DNA from: Podospora bellae-mahoneyi
Taxonomy: Eukaryota > Ascomycota > Sordariomycetes > Sordariales > Podosporaceae
Direction of reading: 5' to 3'
Assembly (NCBI RefSeq): GCF_035222275.1
Contig: NC_085884.1
Location: 4,092,001-4,156,000, forward strand
Length of the DNA: 64,000 nt
In this document: positions 1 through 9,223 of the stretch, in pieces
How the letters are laid out: every line of letters begins with the position of its first letter
Numbering within the stretch: the stretch's first letter is position 1
The notes under the pieces: generated by a model
What the model saw: only the letters and a program-made list of their open reading frames with translations
Told to the model about the DNA's origin: nothing
The model's database searches: none
Made by a program: the position numbers and the translations under genes

Positions 1-673
1 ACTTTTAGACCCCACAATATTCCAAGTGCCAGGGGTAGTTGATAAAGAATAGGATTACTTACCCTGGCGAATTTGCCCACAATCCTGTTGGCAAATGAGA
101 ACAAGGCCCCGCCATTGGGGTTCACGTACAAGGCGACCATGCCACTGAACCCTCCATGCATGAGGTCTTGGTATGCTTCGGAAAGAAAGGCCCAGACCGC
201 GGGGTGATTGCTGAGTCTGGCTCTGCTATACCGCAGAATACTTGCTACATTTTTTTCTTCAGGCTCAAGAAGCTCACTAACCTTTGCATACGCAACAAGA
301 GCTCGGTCTTGTCTGAATCAGCTAGGTAACACGAGAATAGGCAGCCTTGTGAAAAAGGATATAACTCACTGTATTTGTACAGGACTTCATCCAACTCATT
401 CATGTCAAAGTTCGGGTCGTCTTGTTCGTGCTTTCGAGCCAACTCATCCAGCTGGTTCTGCAAATGCAAAAGGTTGCGAACATTGAGGGTATGGTGTCCC
501 TTGAACATAGCCCAGTTGTCGGCTGATCCCATCATGTGGGAAAGGGCTCTGGTAGCTGCTTCTTGGGTGGCTGGCAGGGAATGGGCTACCACCCTTTGAT
601 TCAGGGGGGACTGCATCTGAGTGGCCATGGCATTGTCCGAGTGGACTGGGTCCAACTGCTCTTCGATGTCTAG
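1..673 (-). CDS. DUF6594-like protein, partial at left edge
   Basis: I see a coding stretch with the phrase LNVRNLLHLQNQLDEL, which matches the N-terminal signature of the fungal DUF6594 family (usually a cytosolic helical region followed by C-terminal membrane segments; function unknown). A good 3' splice site (CTTGCTAG) at about 673 suggests an earlier short exon upstream that I could not fix. The long frame stops at 245, but the neighbouring frame continues as a plausible protein (ILRYSRARLSNHPAVWAFL and onward) to the window edge. No intron of normal size joins the two frames, so there is either a very short intron, a frameshift, or a mis-seen exon. The C-terminal half lies outside the window. 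Family call by motif only. Confidence 0.5.
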
Positions 674-676
674 CAA

Positions 677-1131
677 GAGACGAAAAGAAGGTTGATTATT
701 TCAGAGGCTGATACTGTACCTGCTCATCGGTAACCCCTCTTTGGCACTACCTATCTTTGGGAGGTATTGGGTGGGGGTTACACGGTTAGCAAAAGCGTGG
801 GGTTGTACGGCTAGAAAACCTCATCTTTTCAGCTCTCACTGTTAAGACTGACGTAACCTTTCTGGATTGCTTATGCAAGTCTTGTCCAATTACCAGCAGG
901 TGGTTCCACGACATAATGTAAGCGAAGGGGCTATAACAAGAGAGAAGTTCTGGCCCCCACAAGACTTTCCATCACAACTCCTTTTTCTCTACTTCAACTT
1001 CTAGCCAAGGGGTACCTGCTCCAATCGCTTGTTTCTCTTTCTTGAGTTTTAGCTACCTTATCTACCTTACTTACCGAGCTACAGCTCGCCTAGGTAACAA
1101 CAAGTTATGCTACCACCTCCTGGTTTCGACG
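677..1131. other. Intergenic gap, divergent promoter
   Basis: Shared upstream region of the DUF6594-like gene (minus) and the first small tandem gene (plus). There is a CT-rich tract just before the plus-strand gene (about 970-1010) typical of fungal promoters. No gene seen. Confidence 0.4.
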
Positions 1132-1668
1132 ATGACTCGGAGCCTGAACAGACGCGGTACAGATAATGCAGTTAACGACAAGGTATCTCCACAGAATAAT
1201 CAAATATTACAGCCACCTGCGGAGAACACCTCAGTTGAACCTTCCCGCAAAGAGGAGACCCATGAGACGGCTCAAAAGTATCAAATCTTCATCGAAGTAG
1301 CGCCCAATATCGCCATACCACTACTTATCAACCTCTCAACAGCCACCGCAGGCAGCATATTTGAGCAAATTGACAAGTGGTTCGTGGATGGTCGCTCGAA
1401 AGACGCCTTCTTTTTCTACTTCAATGGCAAAGTGCTGGAATCGCAGAAGTTGCTCTCGGAGTACAATCTTGAGCCAGGCTCTACTTTGCTCCTCGAGAAG
1501 AACGTTGAGGTTATGCTTTGCGCCGCACGGTTTGGGACCTTTGAATCAGAGCTCGGTAGAGATAGTTCAAGAGTTTTGGGTGGGGAGAGGATCGGTACCT
1601 TTGACGACTGGCCATCCCGGGAGCCTTCGATGATGAAAAAGTTCCTGACATGTTCTTTCCGAGGTTAA
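1132..1668 (+). CDS. Small ubiquitin-like-domain protein (tandem family member A)
   Basis: A 178-residue single-exon protein. Residues about 50-128 resemble a ubiquitin-like beta-grasp fold: a first strand (QIFIEVAPNI), a helix region, then FNGKVLESQKLLSEYNLEPG followed by STLLL, which parallels the GKQLEDGRTLSDYNI...STLHL stretch of ubiquitin. There is no C-terminal diglycine. After the domain the protein carries two copies of a short motif, RFGTFESE (133-140) and RIGTFDDW (153-160), and ends with a short basic/hydrophobic tail. The same motif recurs in the next two genes downstream. The ATG at 1132 is the first in frame; the frame is open upstream of it without a Met. Role unknown; a ubiquitin-like adaptor or effector is only an inference. 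Confidence 0.6.
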   Translation: MTRSLNRRGTDNAVNDKVSPQNNQILQPPAENTSVEPSRKEETHETAQKYQIFIEVAPNIAIPLLINLSTATAGSIFEQIDKWFVDGRSKDAFFFYFNGKVLESQKLLSEYNLEPGSTLLLEKNVEVMLCAARFGTFESELGRDSSRVLGGERIGTFDDWPSREPSMMKKFLTCSFRG

Positions 1669-2103
1669 CATGAGAAATGCGGTGAGGATATCTTGTCTGA
1701 TTAGTAGATAGATGGCTGTATGCAACCCACCTCGTCCATTCACACCATCTTTCCGTATAGCCACCCAATACTGTTGCCCGGTACCAGCAGAACTTTCAAT
1801 GGTCGCTCACTGATTGGCCATCGTCCCGCTACACAAATGTGTGGTTTGCGGCTGAGCTCCAACTTGATCCCTGTAAGCAGCCATTCCCAATGAAGCTCGC
1901 GAACGATCATACGATACAAGAATAGTCTACACATGTTGCTGCATGACCCATGTCGCCACTTGTGGAACTTATGCAAGACGCCATATGGCTGGCTTCTAAG
2001 CGTGAGCCCATGTAAAATATTGGGAGTATCCACTTCAAAAAACTATATACCACGCCATACGTGAACGTTTCCTGGAGTTTCATGGTCAGATTTCCATGAA
2101 CAT
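1669..2103. other. Intergenic, part of a diverged duplication
   Basis: Non-coding by eye. The stretch from about 1741 to 1860 resembles 2848-2968 downstream of the next gene: both start with CACACCATCTTTCCG and share a GCTCAC...ATTGGC...GGCTGAGC-type block at a nearly constant offset of 1107-1109 bases. This supports tandem duplication of whole gene units. Confidence 0.5.
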
Positions 2104-2694
2104 ATGCCATTTTCCCTAGATGCCTCCAACAGCACAATGACGCCAAACACTTACTCTCCAACGGCTCCGCCTCCGACTGGCACCGCGAATAACGTAAACC
2201 AAGAAGGTGATCAGTCACCATTCCCAACCCAACACACGAGTGAGGCACCATATATGCTTCCGCAACTGCCTCCTCCAGCATCAAGCAACTACTTTTACCC
2301 GCCACCCGAGCAAGCTCAGAGATATGGGTCATTTCACGGGGAGCCACCAGTCCCGGCCCCGTACATATCTTCGGGGCCACCTCCTCCAGCACCAGCAACA
2401 AATCTGCATGTTAGTCCGGGATTTTCTGCTATGAGACAGGGCTATTATGAAGATCCAAGACCAAACAACTACTTCTTCACGCCACCAAACCCTCGTGCTA
2501 CACCCCCCACAGCCCAAAGATGCGCCTCATTTCACGAGGAGCCGCCGGCCTTGGTCATGGTCAGAGTTCCACCAAGAGAAGGGAACCGATGTGGCTCGTT
2601 TTCAGAAGAGAAAGGCGGTTGGAGGACTCGACATCCGAAGCTGGTGTCATTTTTGAGGCTCTTTGGATGTATCAGAGCTTCCGGGAAGGGATAG
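2104..2694 (+). CDS. Small proline-rich protein (tandem family member B)
   Basis: A 196-residue single-exon protein, rich in Pro, Tyr and Ser over residues 15-150. It contains an internal duplication: SNYFYPPP...QRYGSFHGEPP (61-82) and NNYFFTPPNP...QRCASFHEEPP (121-148). A third motif copy, RCGSFSEE, lies at 162-169. The end is WRTRHPKLVSFLRLFGC plus nine residues. The R-x-G-S-F motif and the LRLFGC tail match the neighbouring members A and C. No known domain is visible; the proline-rich part suggests a disordered ligand region. The ATG at 2104 is the first in frame. Confidence 0.55.
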   Translation: MPFSLDASNSTMTPNTYSPTAPPPTGTANNVNQEGDQSPFPTQHTSEAPYMLPQLPPPASSNYFYPPPEQAQRYGSFHGEPPVPAPYISSGPPPPAPATNLHVSPGFSAMRQGYYEDPRPNNYFFTPPNPRATPPTAQRCASFHEEPPALVMVRVPPREGNRCGSFSEEKGGWRTRHPKLVSFLRLFGCIRASGKG

Positions 2695-3179
2695 TTGATG
2701 TTAAGTGCACTGTCTTTCATTGTGGAAGGTCGTCATGAGAAACGAAACACGAGGCGAGGCATACCAGGTTTTCAAGATACCTACGTAGGTACCTTAGGCA
2801 GTCAGGCGTTCACCAAAATCGGCAGCTATAACCCCGCTCCCAGGTTTCACACCATCTTTCCGCAGAGCTCCTCGTTGATAGGCTCTCTTGACGAGGGGGG
2901 TGTCTGCGCAGCGGCTCACCAATTGGCTTTCGTCATGAAAGCGTGGTTCGTGGCTTACAGCTGAGCCCCTGTCCGAGAGATGATAAGCATCTCGGCGAGA
3001 AAGGTTGCCCGAAACAGCAGCGATGTGACAGGTCTAGACCTCTGATGTCCGATTGCTCTCTTAAAAGCCCTGACATCTTTGTGGAAGACAGGTACATGAT
3101 TTTGTCCCACACATCTCCCGACAATTAGAGCCCCATAGGGCTGTTCAAAGCACTCTTTATCAAAGTCTTCAGTCCCACC
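2695..3179. other. Intergenic between family members B and C
   Basis: Non-coding by eye. It carries the second copy of the duplicated 3' flank (about 2848-2968) and a palindromic CCTACGTAGGTACC insertion near 2780 that is missing from the first copy. Confidence 0.45.
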
Positions 3180-3443
3180 ATGCCGCCTCTCATATCCTTG
3201 TTGAAACGTCCCACCAAGGGAAGCCCGCGGCCTATCCCCGGTCAGGCTTTAAGGCACGGTTCTTTTGAAGATTCACGAATTCAATCTGCTGGGTTGGAAA
3301 CATCCGGTCCTCTCAGGGAGGGGTCCAGTGCGGACATCCCGGTCGAAGGAGGCCGGTATGGAGTGTATTATCAACAGTCAGGAAGCCAAAGGCTTTGGCA
3401 TTCAAGATTGGCGTCTTGCCTGAGAGTGTTTGGATGCGGCTAG
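3180..3443 (+). CDS. Small basic protein (tandem family member C)
   Basis: An 87-residue protein starting at an ATG with a good context (CCACCATGCC). It carries RHGSFEDS (25-32) and a diverged copy RYGVYYQQ (59-66), and ends LWHSRLASCLRVFGCG, closely paralleling the WRTRHPKLVSFLRLFGC end of member B. It lacks both the ubiquitin-like domain of A and the proline-rich region of B, so only the motif and tail are shared. No known family recognised. Confidence 0.5.
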   Translation: MPPLISLLKRPTKGSPRPIPGQALRHGSFEDSRIQSAGLETSGPLREGSSADIPVEGGRYGVYYQQSGSQRLWHSRLASCLRVFGCG

Positions 3444-3622
3444 CTGGTTTAGCAAAAGAGGGCTTGCAGGGTGGGATATGATCGAGATCGTTGTTCGTTT
3501 ACAGGAGAGAGATGCCGATAATTCAAGTAAGCGAGTACATGTACCCGTCTCAGTCAGTGTATCTGTGTACATAAAAGCTCAAGCCAACCATGGAATCCTC
3601 TCAGATAACGGATTAGTCCAGA

Positions 3623-4957
3623 TCAGCTCCGGGCAGGGCACATCGTGGCGTGGGTTTCGAAGGCACCAAGGCTAGTGATATGGAGGTCTTGTAAGCATTG
3701 CAGAATCCATAGAAGTGGCGTGACCGTCACGAATATAATCTCCATAATTATACACCCAAAAAAAGCAACAAGAAGACCGCCGACAGGTATCGCCAGAAGG
3801 GTGCACAATCTTTCGCGGTTCCTCTACTCGAACACCATCAATAGCCCAACAACCATGACCCATGCTCCGTAACCAGCACCTGTGCAAGCTAGGAGCGGCA
3901 TTGTAGAGATCCAAGAATCCAGCATCCAGCTGCAACCTCGTACATAACCGTCGTGGAAGAGAAAAGAAATCGAGGGATGATAGTTGAAGATGAGGCAAAC
4001 CAGCCCAGTGGTTGCAATATGCTTGAATAGCTGAGAAAAGCCCACAGCCTCCGTGACCTCACTTGGACAGACGTCTCGGAAGATAAAGCCAACAGAATCA
4101 ATCGTCTCTGTGTTGAGCTACTCGGAAATAGGTTGATTGAAGATTGGGACCCGCAAGATGTAACACAGTGTAAAGATGCCAGCAACCAAACCTGCGCAGG
4201 CTAGCTCGAAGATTCTTTGACTCACCGTGGAAACAGCGTTCATTTCCCTTCGTCGCTGGTAGAGGATAATGGTCCCAACACATAGGGCTAGGAAGAAGGT
4301 AGCTGTGATCAGTCTCCCGACCATCTCTGCGATTTCCTTCCAGGTCTCAGGTACTGGATTCCACGTTTGTTCCGACCCGTCTCCAACCAAAAGTTGATTC
4401 TCTCTCTCGAGGTTGACTGCTGGTAGGTGAGCCGATTTGGGGGCACCTTGCCAAAGAGACATCGCAAATTCGCCTTTAGTCTGGCTTCTGGATTGTGATC
4501 ACCTCGGTTTGGATCGAGAATTGGACTAAACATCCGGGAAAGTAGGCCGAATAGGTAAATACTGAAGATGAAGACCAGACCCAGGACATATGATATCACA
4601 TAACTCAGGGGCGCGAGCCAAAAGTACAGTGGACTCCATGTGAAGCAGGTCTTTTCCTTGATCTTGAGAAGTCGGGAATAAGAGAAGAGCGTAGTGACGC
4701 TGACAACCAAGAGCTTGATATACAACTCTCCAGTGTCGCGTCGTTCATCGATGGGACATGGCTGCTGGGATAGAGTGATTGTTTCCAGGATGTGGTCGCC
4801 CATCTCTGATCAACATTCAGCTGAGTTGTAGAATTCTCAGAAAGAAAATGAGGCAAACTCACTCTGGTTTTGATGTGTTGGACTTGTCCAGCTCATAAGC
4901 TATTGGCTTGGCGGTCGGTGGCTGAGCTATTTGTTTTCGTTGAGTTCGACGCTTCAT
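3623..4957 (-). pseudogene. Multi-pass membrane protein gene, probably inactivated
   Basis: A minus-strand gene that I do not recognise. A candidate first exon starts at 4957. The main part (from 4803) encodes hydrophobic segments such as PLYFWLAPLSYVISYVLGL. An intron with a GTGATC donor and a CTCACCTACCAG acceptor (about 4409-4493) joins it in phase to AVNLERENQLLVGDG and onward, with more membrane segments (RLITATFFLALCVGTIILY; ELACAGLVAGIFTLCYIL). The same frame then meets a TAG, continues with a convincing membrane-protein sequence, meets a second TAG, and again continues to 3623. Both stops read GAG-TAG and would be GAG-CAG before a C-to-T change at CpA, as in repeat-induced point mutation. 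The phase between the proposed first exon and the main exon does not fit cleanly. Alternative: introns I failed to see. Confidence 0.4.
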
Positions 4958-4989
4958 TGAGCTCCTCTCCTTGACAGTCATTGGGTACC

Positions 4990-5414
4990 ATATTGTAAAA
5001 AGAGGCCTTTTTAACAATACAATAATTGTGCCTTTCATTGGACAGCCTGACAGGCCTTTGGTGCTCGTGGAGCTTTGTGGCTGACTTCCAACTGAGGGAG
5101 CTTATCTTGCCAGCTTATCTGAATGTCGCAGTAAGAACTGAGGCCGCCCCTCGCAAAATCACGACCAACCACAGGCCGATAAGACCCTACAGATACCTTA
5201 GGTACGCATAAGCGCCTGCTCGGCAAGGCTGCCTGGGCAATTCGCAAACCCCGTCGCCAGTTTACATAGACGTCTCGATGCACCGCCACCTCCGCTCAAC
5301 ACTGAACACAATGAAGGATTTCACCCCACTGCTGCCCCTGGAGTCCTGAGGAACTCTCGAACATCCCTTGGAATTGTCATATTTTCAATATCCAGCATCT
5401 CTTACTCTGATGAG
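4990..5414. other. Intergenic, divergent promoter
   Basis: Gap between the minus-strand membrane gene and the NLR-domain/G-alpha gene. It holds an ACCTTAGGTACG palindrome-like motif near 5196. No gene seen. Confidence 0.4.
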
Positions 5415-7415
5415 ATGGCCGACCCTCTTTCAATCGTCGGTGCTGTGGGCTCGGTGGCAGGCATTATCGATGTCCTGTCACGATCCATCAGTGCCATTGC
5501 AACCCTCCGCAACCAGTACAAGGATGCCGACCTACTATTCATGAACCTCACCAGTCAGCTGAGCGTCCTACGAACAGGGCTGGTCAAAATAGCAGAATGG
5601 GCCGAAACACAACCAGAGCCTCACTATCAGCTAAAAATGGACCTGGATTCGGTGCTGATGTGCTGCCAAATCCTGGCCAGCAAACTCGACAACCACCTCC
5701 AGAGTCTACATCAGGGACGCGTGCGGTTGAGCAGCATTGGAAAGTTGAAGCTCGCTTTGAACGGATCCAATATCGACGCCATCCAAAAGATGCTCGGACA
5801 ACAGACGGCCACCTTGACACTACTCCTAGCAGCCTGCAACACCAAATCACTTGCTGAACAAAGAGAGCTCCTCGAGGCGCCATCCACACGAACCGCCATC
5901 GCCGCGATGGAGCAGGACTCGGCCTCTCTCATCGTGCACGAAGACAGAACTTCAATATGCACCGTGGAGACTGACACCCTGTCGAGACTCTCTGCCATCT
6001 TCCCATTCGACAGCCAACTGCTCACCACAAAGGTTTACGGTCGTGCCTGGAGAACAACCTTCTTGAACCGTGGTCCAAAAACATCCCGACGAACATTGTC
6101 TGAAGCAACGACCCTATTGCCAGCTGAAACCGAAAGGAGGATGACGATAACGATAGACCGAGTCCCCAACAGAAGGAACAGTACTAGCAACATCCCCATC
6201 GGCCCTCCTTTCAATTCAAAGGTCAAAATCCTGCTTTTAGGAGCTGGGGGTTCAGGCAAGAGCACGCTGTTGAAACAAATGCAGTATGTCTGGGGCAACC
6301 AGAGTCAAATGCCGACGTCTCATGACAAAATCCGCATTAGACGTGAAGTTGTCCAGGAACTTTGTCGCTTTTTCTATTTACTCCTGTTTGGCCAGGAAGA
6401 CGCTGTGGCTCAATTGGTGTGTGGAAAAATGGTTAGTCGCCTGCCCCTGGAGCTCTACCATTCATGTTCTGGATGCTGACATTATGGACAGGACATCCTC
6501 AAAGACGCCATCGCCCTTCATGAGATGGACAACTTTGCAGATGAGGATGATATCATCTTTTGTGATCGGGTGGTTCCGCTAATCCGCGAGGTTTGGGCTG
6601 ATGAGACCTGGCGCGCTCGTGCAATGAAGAACCTGAAGAAGAAAAGGTCAAAGCCGCCATTTGATGTTGAATAGTAAGGTGGCGCCCTACATCCTGTGTC
6701 TTTTCTCAGGTGCTCGGCTAACATTTTCTCTTGTAGTTTCATGCGCCATCTTGATCGAATTTCCGATAAAAACTACGTGCCAACTGACCAGGACTTGATG
6801 CACATTTCACCAGTGGTCCAAACACTAGGCATCTCACGCTCTGTCTTCACAGTTGGCAACATACCATACTCTGTATACGACGTTGGAGGCTCCCGATCCG
6901 AAAGACGAAAATGGATTCACGAATTCGAAGATGTTGATATTGTCCTCTTTCAGGCTCCTGTAGGGGCATACGATGAACGACTACGTGAAGATAAATACTC
7001 GGTACGTTTTAATTGCCTACCTAAAAGTCCGCTCTTGCACAGTTGCTGATATATACCCTCCTTCAAGTTCAACATGGAAGAGTCATTAAACCTTTTCGAG
7101 TCCCTTGTCAACTCAAGATGGTTCTCCAACACAACATTCTTTGTCAACTTCACAAAAAGAGACCTCTTTGAGCAAAAGGTCAACAGTGGTCACGTCCCAA
7201 TTTCTGACTTTCATCCTGAGTATCAAGGAGACCCAGGTGATGTGAAAGCAGGGGTTCAATTTTTCATTGACGAGTTTCAGACCAGAGTTGAGGAGCATCC
7301 GGGCGGTTCTATCCATATGACTGTTCTTGATACGACCGACACAGCTCAGGCGACATTGTTGTTGCAAAGGGTTGTTCAAGTGGCTGAGGCGAAGAGGAAG
7401 TCTGCCTTTAGTTGA
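5415..7415 (+). CDS. Fungal STAND N-terminal domain fused to divergent G-alpha
   Basis: Four exons (5415-6431, 6492-6673, 6737-7001, 7068-7415) join in phase to a 603-residue protein. The first roughly 100 residues (MADPLSIVGAVGSVAGIIDV...) match the fungal N-terminal domain of STAND/NLR proteins (Helo-like N). From about residue 270 it is a heterotrimeric G-protein alpha subunit: P-loop GAGGSGKST (276-284), DVGGSRSERRKW (448-459), the NLFESLVNSRWF helix, TKRDLF (517-522) and FHPEYQG. Key residues differ from active G-alpha proteins: the switch-II catalytic Gln of DVGGQ is Ser452, the switch-I R-x-K-T-T-G site reads PVVQTLG with no Arg finger, and NKxD is TKRD. GTP may bind but hydrolysis should be poor or altered. 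The N-terminal domain suggests a role at membranes or in recognition signalling; that part is inference. Confidence 0.85.
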
Positions 7416-7454
7416 GTTGGATTCGAGCAACACCAAGACTTGAAAAATACCCAA

Positions 7455-8291
7455 CTATTCGTTCTTCCCACTCTCGTGTCGTTTGACATGCACCTCTGAC
7501 ACGCCATGATAGGCTGGCAACTCTGGGGTATACTGTGTATCTTCCAACTCCCAAGCTTCTCTGTGATGTGACAGCTCCATGGTCCCGTTGTCTGCTGGCG
7601 TCTCGCACGGGAAAGGGTCGTTGGAGCCTAGCTCTAATTGGGCCTCCTTTTCATCATCCATTACGTGCGGGCTTTCCTCAGGGCTTTTATCACGTCTACT
7701 CCGTCGTCGATGTCGTCGGATGACAACATAAATCCCGATGGCAATGAGCAAAACGATGATAGTGGTAGAGATGATAACCGCTAGCTGTGCTCCCTGACTC
7801 AAGCCAGAGTCCCGGGTCACATCTTGGGCCCCAGGAAACGGCAAGCTAATAGGCGGGTTGTCCCTTCCCATCGCATCGGGCGAAGTGTCTGTTACGGTTG
7901 TCGATGACGACCCCGCGCCTCTTTCGGCGTGTGTTGTGAGACGTGCCAAAGAGAGAGCCGCTGAGCTGCTTGCAGGATCGAAAGGCAGGCATAGTTGAAT
8001 GGGCAACAGTTCCCTGCTGAGGATTAGTCTCACAGATAGCCTTCGCGTGAAAGGTGAGAGAGAGAACTGCTCACCTCCAGTATCCTCGTGACAAGCACGG
8101 TAACCTTCAAAGTTGGGATATGGCCCTACAGGCTCCGTCAAACTCAAGTTCTCGTCCCAACCCGGGAGGTGGCATGTCCTCTCTCCGCAAATGTATCCTA
8201 TCGGACAACACCCGTCGATTGTGACGTTAGGACTACAAGCGAAATAGTCCTTCCTGCCGCATGCAACTGATTCTGTGGTGTTGGTGGCCAT
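7455..8291 (-). CDS. Cys-rich single-pass membrane protein
   Basis: As an unspliced frame this is 278 residues. The N-terminal part has a Cys cluster (ACGRKDYFACSPNVTIDGCC...CGERTC, residues 10-40), then a Ser/Thr-rich stalk, one clear membrane helix (AQLAVIISTTIIVLLIAIGI, about 168-187), a strong basic stop-transfer (RRHRRRSRRDK) and a cytoplasmic acidic/Pro tail. This is the architecture of fungal wall-sensor-like or mucin-like proteins. There is no clear signal peptide after the ATG at 8291, so an upstream exon is possible. A likely intron begins at the GTGAGC near 8073; splicing it gives GNCCPFNYAC, which extends the Cys pattern, but I could not restore the downstream phase. Expect the middle of the model to change. 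Confidence 0.6.
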   Translation of the reverse strand: MATNTTESVACGRKDYFACSPNVTIDGCCPIGYICGERTCHLPGWDENLSLTEPVGPYPNFEGYRACHEDTGGEQFSLSPFTRRLSVRLILSRELLPIQLCLPFDPASSSAALSLARLTTHAERGAGSSSTTVTDTSPDAMGRDNPPISLPFPGAQDVTRDSGLSQGAQLAVIISTTIIVLLIAIGIYVVIRRHRRRSRRDKSPEESPHVMDDEKEAQLELGSNDPFPCETPADNGTMELSHHREAWELEDTQYTPELPAYHGVSEVHVKRHESGKNE

Positions 8292-8893
8292 CTCAAAGTC
8301 TTCCGAAAGGTGTTGTAAGTCCAGTTGTGAGACAAGAAGAGCTGCGCAGGAAAGAAAAGCAGGTCTCCTGTGGCCTGGAATTTGAAGTGGTTCCCAGTTA
8401 GCCCAAAATCATACGCTTGCACCGCCGTTCCCCAGCTCGAGCGTTACATTCAAGCTTGCCTCATCACCCCGCTGTGCTACCCAGGATGCAGGTTAATATA
8501 CTCGCAGTGTGTATGATTGGCTCGCTGTTGCGGTATTGGGAGCTATGTCTCAACCGACTTACTCGAATTTGGCTGCCTGACCACCTTGCCTACCTTGGGT
8601 ACTTACAAGTACCCACCCTCGCAACAGATATCTTTCGCCGTGTTACTTGGGCCAATTACTCGCCCGTGGACTTGATCAAGATCTTTCTGAAGAACCGCTG
8701 ATATGTAATTCTGAACTGAAGATGACATCATATTGATAGAGCCATCCCCAATCCTAGGAGAGGTATTCAACGTTCGACTGGTGGATACATATAACTCCCC
8801 ATCCTTGTAGTTGAGCGTCTGACCTAAATATTGCAGCACTTGTAATTTGATCCGCCAGGGCAACGCTCTAATCACTTGATCAATAACTGATGT
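8292..8893. other. Intergenic gap
   Basis: No gene seen. The frame upstream of the previous gene's ATG is open for about 40 codons and includes a short hydrophobic run, which could be an unrecognised signal-peptide exon. ACC-TTGGGTACTTACAAGTACCC palindromic repeats lie near 8590-8615. Confidence 0.35.
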
Positions 8894-9223
8894 CTAAAAA
8901 ACAAGGAAATACTGGAGCGGAGAAGATTTACCAGAGATCCATCTACCCAGGCAACCGTTCGACGTCCAGGTGCACCACGAATCGGCACCACAGGGTTGTG
9001 TGGCAGCGTTAGGAGTGATACCGACCAAGCAGCACTTGACGTCGGACGGGTCGTTGGGACAGGCACCAGTCTTGTATGAGCCGCCATACGAGTTGCAAGT
9101 CGATGTCCTGACGCAAATGCCAGACTCTCCCCACTTGCCAGTGGCCGCGCTGCCTGTGCACCTGCCGTTGAGAGCGGCCAAGGCAGCCAAGGGAAGAGTG
9201 GCGAGGACGAGGATGGAGTGCAT
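8894..9223 (-). CDS. Small secreted cysteine-rich protein
   Basis: A 109-residue protein with a clean signal peptide (MHSILVLATLPLAALA) and a Cys-rich mature part: GRCTGSA...GICVRTSTCNSYGG...ACPNDPSDVKCCLVG...CGADSWCTWTSNGC. This CxGSA / TSTC / CPNDPxDVKCC pattern is known from fungal secreted proteins, both stand-alone and as a module on cell-wall lytic enzymes. In relatives a further lobe ending in KCC normally follows TSNGC; here the frame ends soon after. A short possible intron (8931-8894, 38 bases, GTAAAT...TTTTTTAG) would change the end to only a few residues, so the protein is truncated either way. Likely extracellular; effector or wall-binding role is inference. Confidence 0.65.
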   Translation of the reverse strand: MHSILVLATLPLAALAALNGRCTGSAATGKWGESGICVRTSTCNSYGGSYKTGACPNDPSDVKCCLVGITPNAATQPCGADSWCTWTSNGCLGRWISGKSSPLQYFLVF

